A DNA stretch of 64,000 nt from Ampullaceana balthica (lineage: Eukaryota > Mollusca > Gastropoda > Lymnaeidae): positions 804,044-868,043 of the forward strand of contig CALYLW010000550.1 of the NCBI GenBank assembly GCA_944989445.1. The letters are read 5' to 3'. The notes below the pieces were generated by a model. That model worked only from the letters and a program-made list of their open reading frames with translations. It was not told the DNA's origin and ran no database searches. Of the stretch, positions 32,921-44,445 are shown in pieces; position 1 is the stretch's first letter; each line of letters opens with the position of its first letter. The position numbers and the translations under genes were made by a program.

Positions 32921-35203
32921 GTTAGTGTCATAACATGACAGACGAGTTGTGACGATTTTTGGGTTAGTGTCATGACATGACAGCCGAGTTGTGACGTTGT
33001 TTGGGTTAGTGTCATGACATGACAGCCTAGTTGTGACGTTGTTTGGGTTAGTGTCATGACATGACAGCCGAGTTGTGACGTCGATTGGGTTAGTGCCATG
33101 ACATGACAGTCGAGTTGTGACGTTGTTTTTGGTTAGTGCCATGACATTACAGTCGAGTTGTGACGTTGTTTGGGTTAGTGTGATGAAATGACAGCCTAGT
33201 TGTGACGTTGTTTGGGTTAGTGTCATGACATGACAGTCGAGTTGTGACGTCGTTTGGGTTAGTATCATGACATCACAGCCTAGTTATGACGTTGTTTGGG
33301 TTAGTGTCATGACATGACAGCCGAGTTGTGACGTCGATTGGGTTAGTGCCATGACATGACAGTCGAGTTGTGACGTTGTTTTTGGTTAGTGCCATGACAT
33401 TACAGTCGAGTTGTGACGTTGTTTGGGTTAGTGTGATGACATGACAGCCTAGTTGTGACGTTGTTTGGGTTAGTGTCATGACATGACAGTCGAGTTGTGA
33501 CGTCGTTTGGGTTAGTATCATGACATCACAGCCTAGTTATGACGTTGTTTGGGTTAGTGTCATGACATGACAGCCGAGTTGTGACGTTGTGTGGTATAGT
33601 GCCATGACATGAGAGTCGAGTTGTGACGTTGTTTGGTTTAGTGACATGACATGACAGCCTAGTTGTGACGTTGTTTGGGTTAGTGCCATGACATGACAAT
33701 CGAGTTGTGACGTTGTTTGGGTTAGTGCCATGACATGACAATCGAGTTGTGACGTTTTTTTGGGTTAGTGCCATGACATGACAATCGAGTTGTGACGTTG
33801 TTTGGGTTAGTGCCATGACATGACAGCCGAGTTGTGACGTTGTTTGGGTTAGTGCCATGACATGACAATCGAGTTGTGACGTTGTTTGGGTTAGTGCCAT
33901 GACATGACAATCGAGTTGTGACGTTGTTTGGGTTAGTGTCATGACATGACAGCCGAGTTGTGACGTTGTTTGGGTTAGTGCCATGACATGACAATCGAGT
34001 TGTGACGTTGTTTGGGTTAGTGTCATGACATGACAGCCTAGTTGTGACGTTGTTTGGGTTAGTGCCATGACATGACAGTCGAGTTGTGACGTCGTTTGGG
34101 TTAGTATCATGACATAACAGTCGAGTTGTGACGTTGTTTGGGTTAGTGCCATGACATGACAGCCGAGTTGTGACGTTGTTTGGTATAGTGCCATGACATG
34201 ACAGTCGAGTTGTGACGTTGTTTGGTATAGTGCCATGACATGACAGCCGAGTTGTGACGTTGTTTGGTATAGTGCCATGACATGACAGCCTAGTTGTGAC
34301 GTTGTTTGGGTTAGTGCCATGACATGACAATCGAGTTGTGACGTTGTTTGGGTTAGTGCCATGACATGACAGCCGAGTTGTGACGTTGTTTGGGTTAGTG
34401 CCATGACATGACAGCCGAGTTGTGACGTTGTTTGGGTTAGTGCCATGACATGACAGCCGAGTTGTGACGTTGTTTGGGTTAGTGCCATGACATGACAATC
34501 GAGTTGTGACGTTGTTTGGGTTAGTGCCATGACATGACAGCCGAGTTGTGACGTTGTTTGGGTTAGTGCCATGACATGACAATCGAGTTGTGACGTTGTT
34601 TGGGTTAGTGCCATGACATGACAATCGAGTTGTGACGTTTTTTGGGTTAGTGCCATGACATGACTGTCGAGTTGTGACGTTGTTTGGGTTAGTGTCATGA
34701 CATGACAGCCGAGTTGTGACGTTGTTTGGGTTAGTGCCATGACATGACAATCGAGTTGTGACGTTGTTTGGGTTAGTGTCATGACATGACAGCCTAGTTG
34801 TGACGTTGTTTGGGTTAGTGCCATGACATGACAGTCGAGTTGTGACGTTGTTTGGGTTAGTGCCATGACATGACAGCCGAGTTGTGACGTTGTTTGGGTT
34901 AGTGCCATGACATGACAATCGAGTTGTGACGTTGTTTGGGTTAGTGTCATGACATGACAGCCTAGTTGTGACGTTGTTTGGGTTAGTGCCATGACATGAC
35001 AGTCGAGTTGTGACGTTGTTTGGGTTAGTGCCATGACATGACAGCCGAGTTGTGACGTTGTTTGGTATAGTGCCATGACATGACAGTCGAGTTGTGACGT
35101 TGTTTGGTATAGTGCCATGACATGACAGCCGAGTTGTGACGTTGTTTGGTATAGTGCCATGACATGACAGCCTAGTTGTGACGTTGTTTGGGTTAGTGTC
35201 ATG
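32921..35203. repeat. 42-bp minisatellite, about 54 units
   Basis: The unit is 42 bp: GTGCCATGACATGACAGCCG, then AGTTGTGACGTTGTTTGGGTTA. Variants: GTGTCATG, GTCGAG, CCTAG, GGTATAG and TCGTTTG. Because 42 is a multiple of three, the minus strand holds overlapping open frames of 558 and 496 codons with a 14-residue repeat in each. Variants change residues freely in both frames, and two 43-bp units shift frame, so neither shows coding constraint. The GTGTCATGACA variant carries the 10-bp palindrome TGTCATGACA. Confidence 0.96.
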
Positions 35204-35699
35204 TATAAGCAAAAAGCCTTCCTCGGGGAAGAAGCATAAACAAGAAGTGTGAAAATAAATTATACATTATTTGCAGTGGGAAGTTCGTAAAGATATAAAC
35301 CATATGTGGAATAATTGGAAGATTGCTCTTAGTTTTCTAAAATTCTGGTAAATTTGCCCAGGGAAAATCAACTTAAAGTTAGTTGACTATGAAACTGAAG
35401 TGATGCGACTTCAATAAGATTTCGTAGAAAGGAAGCTATTAAAAGGGTATGGGCAAGACCAAAAATAATAGCCCAAAGATTAACAAAAGTATCTGAAGAC
35501 GCCTTCCTCTGGGAATAAATAAAATCAACATAGTTTTAAAAACCACTTAGGTGAGATGATTCAGTTAATGAAATCTTTCAGAGAGATTCCACTTTAGGAA
35601 TAAATGAACTCATGGTAGCTTTACCAAAAAAAAACTACAAGAAAATCCAGACAAAACTAACACAATTAATCCAACAATTAATCAAAGAAAGAAAAATAA
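35204..35699. other. Unassigned AT-rich spacer
   Basis: No open frame of note, no repeat structure and no tRNA-like sequence seen. Confidence 0.5.
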
Positions 35700-36190
35700 G
35701 TAATTTTTAAAAAAAAGTTTTTAAAAAAGTTTTTTTTTACTATAAATCCTTTATATGCGAGACATAAATAAAAGAATGTTCATCATAATACGCAACGCAC
35801 GACAACCCAAAAATCCAAAATTTTAGTTATGTCTCGTATAACATGTTTAGTATGATGAGCAGCGATCAGGAATAGATCTATGTTTATAAAAAGTATTGTC
35901 AATAAAATACGCACCTTATTGCGCGACAGGAAAGGTTGTTGTTCAATAAAATACGCACCACGACACGATAGCAAAAAAAGTTAACATGTTACATAGAGAT
36001 AAATACAGATAATCTAAAGATTATTTAATTTAATTACAGTACATGCGATCGATCTGAAATTTTGATACATCATTTTATCATCGGTACGAGTCTGCCTGCA
36101 AAATTTCAGCTCGCTAGCTTACGAGGCAGGGGGTTAAAAATAGATCCAAAGTTTTTTAGGCAAACAAAGCCGCAAGCAAATATAGGATTT
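35700..36190 (-). mobile_element. Family 1 element, copy 7
   Basis: It has the same iterons and GATCGAT core as the other copies, in minus orientation. The terminus at 36,190 is shortened: the CACGAGTTAATATAAAGGATTT end is reduced to CAAATATAGGATTT. It is solitary, unlike copies 2-6. Confidence 0.82.
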
Positions 36191-37500
36191 AAAAAAAAAC
36201 AACCTCTGTACAATATGAATGCCATAAAACCATAACAGTCAAGAAGCAACTCACATTTTAGGAATTTAACGTCACGAAAAAAACATGAGAAGCCTTGACA
36301 AGATTTCATTGATGTTATGAAGAAAGTTAATATGTCATTCATAGGCCGACAAAATTTTTGCTGTGAGATGAACGACTTAACGGCTGTCTTAAACGAGCTG
36401 TCGTTAACTGCCGGCCCAGGATGCCCGACTTCAGTGTTGATCTGAGATGACCCTTCTCTTAAGGACTCTCGTGCCAGCAGGCCATGCACAGCAGTGGGGA
36501 CTGGAGGTCTGTCCACACTTTTGTTCTTCCTCGGCCCTCTTCACAGCCGGGAACTAAACCCACGCGCCGACCAGTCGCCCTTACCGAGTCTTCGTGGTGC
36601 AGTTTGCTAAATCGGTCAGTTCTAATGCAAAGGCGGATTCTTCGGAGTTCTGGTGGTTGGAATGACAAAACCCATTTACTATCTCCATTACGCAAAGACT
36701 TGATATTAATGAATAATTTTTTTAATAAGTCCACCGCATAAGCCCGTGAGGTCTTTAAAAACATTGTAATCCGCCTTTGCACAATGTATGCATTGCATTT
36801 TGCTATTCGTAATTTTAAACTGGATACGACGATGAAAAATCAATTATTTCCCAACATCAATCGCATTTCAATAACTCTCCCAAAAGAGAGCTTCACAGAT
36901 TGCCCAGAAAAGTTGTAATGTCATAAAGTGTTGGCAGTTTCTATGTTCAGAAAATGGACTCTAAACTCCAGAAAAGGGGGGGGGGACAGATAAATGAAGT
37001 ATGTACAACAACAAAAAAAGAAGTCAGAAAGATCAAAGATAAATGAAGTATGTTTAAAAAAAATAGAAAAGAAAAAAAGAAACAAAATAAAGGGAAAAAA
37101 AGGAAATGGCGAAGAACAAAATCTGCACCATAAAATTCTAATGTTCGACGGGTCGATATGGAAAGAAACGAATCAAACAATAAAAAAGGACACGAGACTG
37201 CATATCGCCGTTATAACTTGGACTTCTGGAGGAAATAGCGGGAGGCAATTCAGTGCTAGGCAATACTGCGCTGTTAGTGTCAGGACCGGTTGGGAAACAC
37301 GGAAAAGAGGCAAGATGATGCGAGAGTTATCTGTCACAACTTATTGATAAACTGAGATTTTTACGCCCTTGTCTCTGGTGCATTTATTTGTGTTCTATAG
37401 AATGAGATCGACAGTAAAAAACACAACAGATTTCCCTGGATGGTATATAGATGTAGATCAGTTGTCGTTGTTATTTAATTTTGTCTGCTTTAGGTTGTTT
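36191..37500. other. Unassigned region with overlapping short open frames
   Basis: Frames of 107-136 codons on the minus strand (36,106-36,516 and 36,459-36,782) and 117 codons on the plus strand (36,994-37,347) overlap others and have no domain that I recognise. The plus-strand frame begins in an A/G-rich tract coding mostly Lys and Glu. I would not call any of these a gene. Confidence 0.4.
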
Positions 37501-37632
37501 AGGAGATGTTTATGAAGGTCTTTATAGGAGATGTTTATGAAGGTCTTTATAGGAGATGTTTATGAAGGTCTTTATAGGAGATGTTTATGAAGGTCTTTAT
37601 AGGAGATGTTTATGAAGGTCTTTATAGGAGAT
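37501..37632. repeat. 25-bp minisatellite, about 5 units
   Basis: The unit AGGAGATGTTTATGAAGGTC plus TTTAT is repeated with almost no divergence. Confidence 0.95.
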
Positions 37633-38118
37633 TTTAGTTGGGGTCTTTGCATGTGTTTTGTGGGTGACTTTATAGTGTCTTTGTGCTTTTGAGTTTTTGT
37701 TTTTGTGTGTGTCTGTAGGGATCTATCTGGGGGGGGGGCGTCTTTGTGAAGGTTTTTGAGAGGCTATAAAGTACGGGGCTTAATATGAAAAAATTAGGGT
37801 GGAGCTAAAAATTTACAGGTTGAAAAGTAATACAAAAAAGTTATAGCAATAAATTTCAATATTATATTATAATTAATTGAGACAATATGTGCAATAACAA
37901 AAACAACCATGTCGACATCATCTACTATCACACAACTTTTGTAATTATAGCTTCAAAAATTATAACACTGAAATAAAATCAGGCATCGGCAAAAAGACTG
38001 TGATTATCAACAATCCCCTCAATAAAAAACTAAATTCCCATTTAGAATGTTGAAAATATGATATATCAATAAAATATTGTGAAGATACCATAAAACGTGA
38101 CCCCATCAAACACTACAA
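37633..38118. other. Unassigned spacer
   Basis: GT-rich then AT-rich DNA. No gene seen. The last 8 bp (CACTACAA) are the likely left target duplication of the hAT MITE that follows. Confidence 0.5.
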
Positions 38119-38302
38119 CAGTGCTTCTCAAAGTGGTGGTCCGAAGACCGGTGCCGGTCCGTGGGCCATCCACTGCCGGTCCGCAGATGTTCTCAAAAAA
38201 GGACCGAAAAATTGTCAGTGCGGGGAAAATAGTGCACCGGTCCTTGGTGCAATGGAAAAAATTCCTGCCGGTCCGCCATACTAAAAAGTTTGAGAAGAAC
38301 TG
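38119..38302. mobile_element. hAT-type MITE with CCGGTCCG-rich interior
   Basis: Ends: CAGTGCTTCTCAAA at the left and TTTGAGAAGAACTG at the right, which are inverted repeats with one mismatch. The interior repeats GCCGGTCCG words. Flanks CACTACAA (38,111-38,118) and CACCTCAA (38,303-38,310) agree at 6 of 8 positions, consistent with an aged 8-bp hAT target duplication. It is 184 bp with no coding capacity. The open frames that cross it are accidental. Confidence 0.85.
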
Positions 38303-39145
38303 CACCTCAACACTGTTGGGTCGTCTTGAAAAAACTTCATCATTCACCAAGCCCGTACCTCGCTGTTTATAAGCGCGCGGGTTTGTAATGGTTTCAGCGC
38401 CTACGTTCAGCATGTCGACACTTTAATAAAAATTTAAAACATAATTAGCAACTTCCGTTTGTTTTTGTTATCACGGTGAAAACCTTTGAACGACTTAAAT
38501 ATATAGATCAACATTTTTTAAAACCAAATAATAAATTAGGTCCTTGTTTAGTTTTGTGTTTAGTTTGGGATAGGAGTTTTTAATTTTTAATGGATAATAT
38601 ACGAAATTTTTTTTAAAAATATTTTTTAAAAAAACCACCAAAGTATAAATAAAAACATTTTACAATGTAGAAAGGAGAGGGTCGAAACGTCCGGGGTCGA
38701 AATGCCCAGGTGTCGAAACGTCCTGTGGTCGAACCATCCGGGGTCGAACCGACCGGGGTCGAAATGTCCGGGGTCAAAGTGTCCGTAATTCAAGTTTGTC
38801 ATAGTGTCATCACGGAAATTACTATGGAAGTGTCCAAAATAATGAATTGATTACTTTTATGGCTGGAAAGCCTCAACAAGGATTAAAATCGACCACCCCC
38901 CCAATCTGATTTTCTAAACACCATCTCTTCTGTTCCCCTCTATGTGCGATGCAAATAGCCTTAGAGCTGTTAAAAAAATAAAGAAAGAGACCCTAGTTAT
39001 CCAGTTTGAGAGCACCGAAGATGAAGTTTGATAAGTTGGTAAACAGTTTACCAGGCATTATAATTAACAAACGATTGTCAGTTAGTATTTTATGGGGTAT
39101 TTGTTTTTAAATGCCTTATATTAAATTCGAAATCTTAAACAAAAG
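38303..39145. other. Spacer with GTCGAAACGTCC repeats
   Basis: AT-rich DNA apart from the 15-bp repeat block at 38,677-38,795, described separately. No gene seen. Confidence 0.5.
38677..38795. repeat. Degenerate 15-16-bp repeat GGTCGAAAYGTCCGG, 7-8 units
   Basis: Successive units read GGTCGAAACGTCCGG, GGTCGAAATGCCCAGG, TGTCGAAACGTCCTG and so on. The unit is GC-rich in an AT-rich neighbourhood, and each copy contains TCGA. Divergence between units is high, so the array is old. Confidence 0.85.
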
Positions 39146-39687
39146 TAAATAAAACAAACCCGTAAAAACAAAGTTTTTGACTTTAAATCCCTTATATATG
39201 AGACATAACTAAAAGCATTGATTATTTTCAAACGCGAAAAACATTTACAGACTGAATCCGTCTTAACTTTCCTTCGCTTTATAACCCCGGGGTTGGGAGA
39301 GGTGAAAGATCTGATCACCGATCGCTTGACCGAGCTCAGCGTGACACGTAAAATGTAAACAAAAGCACGCCGGTACTTCGATGGGTCGCGTCAATGCGTC
39401 AACTCAAACTCTCACGTGGGAAAAAACAATAACAAACAGTGAATTTGAATTACATACGTTATATAAGGATAAACTAAAAATGCATTAATTTAATTACGGT
39501 ACGTTCGATCGATCTGAAATTTGATACGATGCATTGTTAGGTGAGACGGGTCCGTGTGCCAAATTTCAGCTCGATCGGATCACGGTAAGTGGGTCATTTT
39601 TTACTTTTGTTTTTCCGCCCGCCCAAGACAGAGAGAGATGATGACAGACAGAGACGGCGGTGAAGTTAATAGATCTATAAGGGATTT
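39146..39687 (-). mobile_element. Family 2 element, copy 2
   Basis: In minus orientation it has the CGGGTTTG...AAAACTTTG end at the left and the GAAGTTAATAGATCTATAAGGGATTT end at the right. The core GATCGAACGTACCGTAATTAAATTAATGC is intact. It is placed head to head with the next copy. Confidence 0.8.
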
Positions 39688-40420
39688 AAAAATGACACAC
39701 TTTCCGTAATGCGATTGAGCTGAAATTTTGCACATAAACTCGTGTCACCTAACAATGCAGGGTGTCAAATTTAAGATCGATCGAACTTACCGTAATCAAA
39801 TTAATGCATACATACTTCAAACTCCCCCGCAAATCACAAAACATCATTTTCAGGCTAAGGACGGGCCACAACAAACTTAGGCAACACATGTTCCGCAAAC
39901 TTCGAATTGGAGAAAGCGAAATGTGCCCCTGCGGGATAGCTGCGGAAAATGCGGAACATGTTCTCCAAAACTGCCCTCTGTACCACCATACCCGGACAGT
40001 CATATGGCCCCAGGAAGCTACCCTCGATGACAAACTCTATGGTGGACTGGAACAACTGACAGCCACAGCGCAGTTCATCACAAATATAGGACTTGCTGTC
40101 TAAATCCTCTATCAAAAGATTTTGAGAACGAAGAAGAAGAAAAAATTAATGCATTTTTAGTTTATATCTATATAACTATATGTAATTCAATTTCACGGTT
40201 TGTTATTGTTCGCCTTCCACGTGCCACTTGAGTTCACGCCATCCATCGATGTCCACACCCCCTCCCCCCCCACTTTTAAAGCCAGGGGAGATCAGTCGGT
40301 TTCAGTCTTTAAATGTTTCTCGCGTGTTGCGTATTATATTGAACATATCAATACTATGAGTTCTGTCTCATATATAAGGGATTTATAGTCAAAATCTTTG
40401 TTTTTTTCGGGGATTGTTTA
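39688..40420 (+). mobile_element. Family 2 element, copy 3 (5'-truncated, holds a LINE fragment)
   Basis: It starts inside the element at the ACACTTTCCGTAATGCGATTG region, lacking the first 100 bp or so, and ends with TATAAGGGATTTATAGTC and TTTTTTCGGGG. A LINE fragment with a 12-bp target duplication sits at 39,810-40,142. A single iteron, TTGCGTATTATATTGAACA, lies near 40,328, linking family 2 with family 1. Confidence 0.82.
39810..40142 (+). pseudogene. LINE ORF C-terminal fragment with zinc-knuckle-like Cys/His, inserted in family 2 element
   Basis: The frame reads IIFRLRTGHNKLRQHMFRKL, then ESEMCPCGIAAENAEHVLQN and CPLYHHTR, ending IGLAV and stop. The Cys-Pro-Cys-Gly, His and Cys-Pro pattern after an LRTGHN block is characteristic of the C-terminus of some I/jockey/nimbus-type LINE polyproteins. 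It is followed by a 3' end with GAAGAAGAAGAAAA. AAATTAATGCAT flanks it at 39,798-39,809 and 40,143-40,154, a perfect 12-bp target duplication. The copy is a 5'-truncated insertion of about 333 bp, coding only for the tail of the protein. The apparent ATG lies in the host element. Confidence 0.88.
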
Positions 40421-41682
40421 ATTTAAGCTACGTCTATAATTGCATTGATTTGTATACCAACCTGATCTGCAACGTCTACTTCGATAAGAGAAATGGTGTG
40501 CAGGAAAGATGATTTTTTTTTAAAAGAAAGAAATCTATACCCATAAAGAGCGAGCGATAAATGGAATTTAATGACCATTTTGGGGACCATTCTTTTTTTT
40601 AGAAATTAAAATATAAAAGTTAAATAATATGAAAATTACTAGTTAAAGATATATAAATTTATTTATTTTTTTATTATTTTTTTGGTGAAAAAAGGACTTT
40701 CTGTTAAGAATGAACTAAATGTAAAATGATTTTTTTTAATGGATCACGCAAGAAAATCTGACACAATATTTTTAACGCAATTTCCCTTGGGAATTTCGTT
40801 TATACATTTGAAATGTATGTGCACTTTTCGAGCTTGCACATGCAACTCCTCCTGAAACATACCATTTGGGTCTTTTACAAATATGCCAAGGAGGTCCCAT
40901 GGATGTGCAGCGGTCAAAAAATTACCGAAAAGGTTTACTGGATTTCCTGGAAAATCCAAAAATAACCGAAAACGAAAAAAATTTCAGTATTTTGTCAATT
41001 TCTCGCCAACCATAACATCTATCGGGTTGAAACAAACGCCAAAAAATAGCTAATAATATTTAGAACAATGTTGGAGAAGGAAGTTTTGAAAAATGTCTTT
41101 TCTTTCGACTCTCGTAATTTTAGCGGCAATTTGTAGAAAGCCATTGTTTTGTTTAGTTTCAGAATTATTGATTTGAAATGACTTTTAATGTCATCTAGAA
41201 TGATAGTTAATGGGGTTTTCCCGCTTTGTGAATGCTTATGTTAGATTGTTGCGTGGTGCGCATTATATTGACATATTCTTGGTGTGATGTAGTGGTAGTG
41301 GATATGACGTCATATGTGTTTTGTTTCAGAATTACTTATTTGAATCGACTTTTAATGTAATCGAGAATGATTTCCCTTGAGTAAAAAAATTGGAAATGCT
41401 TTGTTGGAAATTGCGTTCAAATACTCATTCGAGTTTTTATTACTTGTTTTTAAAAAAGTTAACTTATTTACCATTTGCATATTCAGTCCTTTCGGCAAAA
41501 TATTGTATTTATCTCCATTTCTGAAAAATGACTTTCTTTGCGTGTATTAGTTTTAATATAGCCGAGTTGTAGACCGATGTACAGAAGCCGAAACAAGTCT
41601 CGAGGCTGTAGCTTTTTATCTTATAGAGTTGCAATCCGATAAAAATGTATACACATTTCTGCAGTTCCAACATGAACTAAGT
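40421..41682. other. AT-rich spacer with a diverged 60-70-bp duplication and a stray iteron
   Basis: A segment TTTCAGAATTATTGATTTGA followed by CTTTTAATGTCATC (41,157-41,205) recurs in diverged form at 41,327-41,375. Between them, near 41,256, GTGGTGCGCATTATATTGACA matches the family 1 iteron, so this may be a relic of a family 1 relative. No gene seen. Confidence 0.5.
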
Positions 41683-41800
41683 TCACCTGCTCTGCACCGC
41701 TCTGCTCTGCACCGCTCTGCTCTTCTGCTCAGCACTGCTCTGCTATTATACTCAGTTCTGTTCAGCACTGCCCTGCTCTTCTGCTCAGCACTGCTCTCCT
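41683..41800. repeat. Degenerate CTGCTC-rich repeat
   Basis: Variants of CTCTGCTCTGCACCG and CAGCACTGCTCTGC recur over about 110 bp. Open frames on both strands here are low-complexity and not convincing. Confidence 0.7.
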
Positions 41801-42249
41801 TTAGGGGTCTGTTTTTAGCCATACGGTCTCTCTTAGTGTTGTCCTCCCAATGCTCACAACTCCAAGGTCAAGGACGAAGAACTTGTCACTATCAATACAA
41901 CAACCAAGTCCATTCTGGACAATATCAGAATCTGTTAACTTTGCTCACTCATAAGGTTGTTAAGGGGCCACAACTCACGGCTAACTTGCCCATCTCACGA
42001 CGTATCCCACAGACTTGACCTGGGTCACACTTTAAGTCAATAAGAATTAATACTAAATTCATTTCCTTTTTCTTTTGGACTCCATCCCTGTTACGTAGCC
42101 TTTCTTTTTTTGGAGTTAAATTAAATCAAAATTGTTAAATCGCTAACTCTAAGCTGGTAACAGTTCTTCTGACTAAGAGTTTCGTATAAAAACTGGTCAC
42201 CATCAACTGGCCTCATTTCATATGTTATTTTGAGTTGAACTAAAGCGAC
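41801..42249. other. Unassigned spacer
   Basis: It lies downstream (on the minus strand) of the interrupted LINE. I see no domain in the short open frames. It may include LINE 3' UTR, but I cannot mark its end. Confidence 0.4.
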
Positions 42250-42659
42250 GTGTTTAAGCGAACCATTCGGACGTTGACGACATCTCCATGGAAGATGGTC
42301 CTTCACAATGTCGACACTTGTGGTCAGTACGGGAGTTCAACACGCAGAGAACAATAGGCACAACATTGTGCATTGATGCCAGGGGTGAGATGTTGTACAT
42401 TAACATTCCATTAACAGAAGAGATGAATGACTTTCGTATCAAGTCTGACCGATGAGGTAGGCATAATATTGAGTGACATATATGGCATCCGTCCCTCCTC
42501 AAGGGACGATGGCGTTCACTCCTGCTCCCAATTCCCCCTTCCCCTTTCTCCTGGCTCTACTCTCGTCATTCCTATCTGTGAGGGTGGTTTCCGCAACTTG
42601 AATGCCCTTACTCACTTCTGACCGCCAGAGGTTGCGCTCCACAGCAATACCCTCCCACG
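42250..42659 (-). pseudogene. LINE C-terminus, distal part (beyond hAT insertion)
   Basis: This segment continues the LINE at 45,069-46,040 after removal of the 2.4-kb hAT element. On the minus strand the codons go from the WE of the upstream half into GIAVERNLWR and onward through a basic stretch. A frameshift then leads to RRDGCHICHSILCLPHRSDL, whose C-x2-C plus H pattern matches the terminal zinc finger of this LINE type. The position near 42,430 is probably the end of the coding region. Confidence 0.75.
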
Positions 42660-42725
42660 CAGAGGCGTCACTAGGGTTGGTGTCACCCGGGGCGGTAGCT
42701 CATGGTGTCACCCCTTCACGACTGA

Positions 42726-43075
42726 AGGGGCCGTCCATAAATGACGTCACGCGAGGATACCGATTTTTACCCCACCCTCCCCCAGCTTCATACTTATACC
42801 CCACCCCTTTTCACGATATGACGTCACAAAGCTTTGATACCCCCCCCCAAGCCGTATTTTCTAAATAAAAATTAGCATGTTGCAAATTATGTTTTGTCAT
42901 TTAAATATGTATTTAGGGTAAGTCTGCGCTCTGATGTCGTAACACGCGTGCAGCCATCGATAACGTCATTAAATAAACGGTAAACAATCAAATATTTAAG
43001 TTGAACTTTTATTTAAAGTTGCGCGTTTTTTATGTGACGTCACATTTCTTAGCCCCACCCCTCGTCACACATCGT
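42726..43075. mobile_element. Candidate nested MITE with TGACGTCA palindromes
   Basis: It begins GGGGCCGTCCATAAATGACG inside the hAT left end. TGACGTCA occurs at 42,742, 42,819 and 43,035, with C-rich CCCCACCC tracts between. It sits where the N-terminal half of the transposase should be, so it probably replaced or disrupted it. I could not find a clean right terminus or target duplication. Confidence 0.5.
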
Positions 43076-43229
43076 CACCGACGCGTGACCCCAACACCCT
43101 ATTACGGATTAAAAGGGGGGTGCTGAACGGGCTAAAGCCAGGGGCCACCAATAATTTAAGGTCCCCCAAACTTATTATAGTGTATAATAAAGATGCAGGC
43201 AAATGTTTGTATGAATCCCTGAAAATGCC

Positions 43230-44445
43230 TTGGGCATTCATACGGCAATGCTGCAAATATGAGTAGGAAGTATAACGGAAACTAGGCTATTCTTTGTGAG
43301 AAGTGCAGTGTTGCTCATTATGTGCCGTGCACAGCTCATTCCCTTAATTTGGTTGGGAAACGTGCAGCAGGTTGTCCTGATGCAGTCAGATTTTTTAGTC
43401 TTCTGTAAAATTTTTATACCCGTCTTGTTGCATCTACTCATCGTTGGCAGGTACTTCAAAAACACATGAAATTGATACATGTTAACAAAGCCTTGTGTGA
43501 CACAAGATGGTCAGCCTGACATGATGCAGTAAGGTTTGTTAATAACTTATACCATGCGAATATCGCAGCACTGGAAGAATTAGCAACAAACGAAAATCAG
43601 CCACGTGACTGTCTACTTGAAGCAGAAGGATTTCTAAAGGAACTTAAACAACTGGAAGTCACTATTTTACTTGAAATTCGGGAAACAATTTTAGAAAGGA
43701 AGTCTCTAATTGAGTTTGTTAAAAGGCAGCATTCTTAATTTGATTCCTATGAAGACAAAGTAAAGGACAAGTCCGTGGTAGAAAAGAGTATGAACAATCT
43801 TCAATGCTATCAACAACAAAAAAGAGAGAGAAAAGGGCGTCAGTTTGATAAAGGGACATCACCAAAACAGTATTCTCCCCGAGACAAAAGTTTCAAGGTT
43901 GAGGTATTTCTGGTAGTCATTGACAAACTTTCTTGAGCCCTACAACATCGGTCAGGCCCATATAAAGACATACATGAGAAATTTGGCTTTCTTACAAACC
44001 TATCTGAGCTCAGCAATTTCGCCATCCGATGGGCAGCAGCCAATATAATGGAAGAATATTCAAGTGATTTCGAAGACTGCTTACCTTCAGAATTAGTCCA
44101 ATTTTCAAAACTCCTTTTAAAAAGTTATTGTCTAGGCTCAAGGTAAGGAAAAGGAAGTACCCCAATGGCAAACTCAAAACACGTGCACAGAGCTAAACAT
44201 TTTGCTGCTTTTGAATGAGCTAAATTTCACACAGCTCTTTACAAATGTACACAACGCACTTCGCATCTATCTCTCAATGAGGACATCAAACTGCAACTGA
44301 GAGCAATCCTTTTCAAAGTTAAAAAGAATATAAAATAAGTTAGAATTTGCATGGGACAACAAAGACTGAATATGCTCTCTATAATGAGCATTGAAAAGGA
44401 ACTTGCAAGCTTACTTAGCTTTACTGACTTGATTGATAACTTCAC
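43230..44445 (+). pseudogene. hAT transposase relic, DUF4371/ZMYM1-like
   Basis: Landmarks in order on the plus strand, across several frames and stops, are GHSYGNAANMSRKYNG (43,232), AHYVPCTAHSLNLVG (43,312), ASTHRW, ALCDTRWSA then HDAVRFV (43,490), and LLEAEGFLKELKQLE. A charged stretch follows, with SPRDKSFKVEVFL. At the end lies NVHNALRIYLSMRTSNC then EQSFSKLKRI (44,248-44,330), the dimerisation region with the ALR and S-A-E-R-S-F-S signature altered. The N-terminal zinc finger and the first part of the catalytic region are missing. Many stops and indels mean it cannot be translated. Confidence 0.85.

Noticed and set aside
33526..35212. 558- and 496-codon overlapping minus-strand open frames with a 14-residue repeat
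   Set aside because: The period is 42 bp, so frames persist by arithmetic. Variants change residues in both frames equally, 43-bp units break the frame, and no signal peptide or flanking unique coding sequence is present.
36106..36782. Two overlapping minus-strand frames (136 and 107 codons) as a host gene
   Set aside because: No recognisable domain, overlapping opposite-strand frame of similar length, and the first runs into a transposable element.
36994..37347. Lys/Glu-rich 117-codon plus-strand frame
   Set aside because: A purine-rich tract explains both the composition and the lack of stops; the rest of the frame has no known motif.
42726..43075. Host regulatory region with three TGACGTCA sites
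   Set aside because: The sites sit in a repeat nested inside a hAT element, so transposon origin is the simpler explanation.
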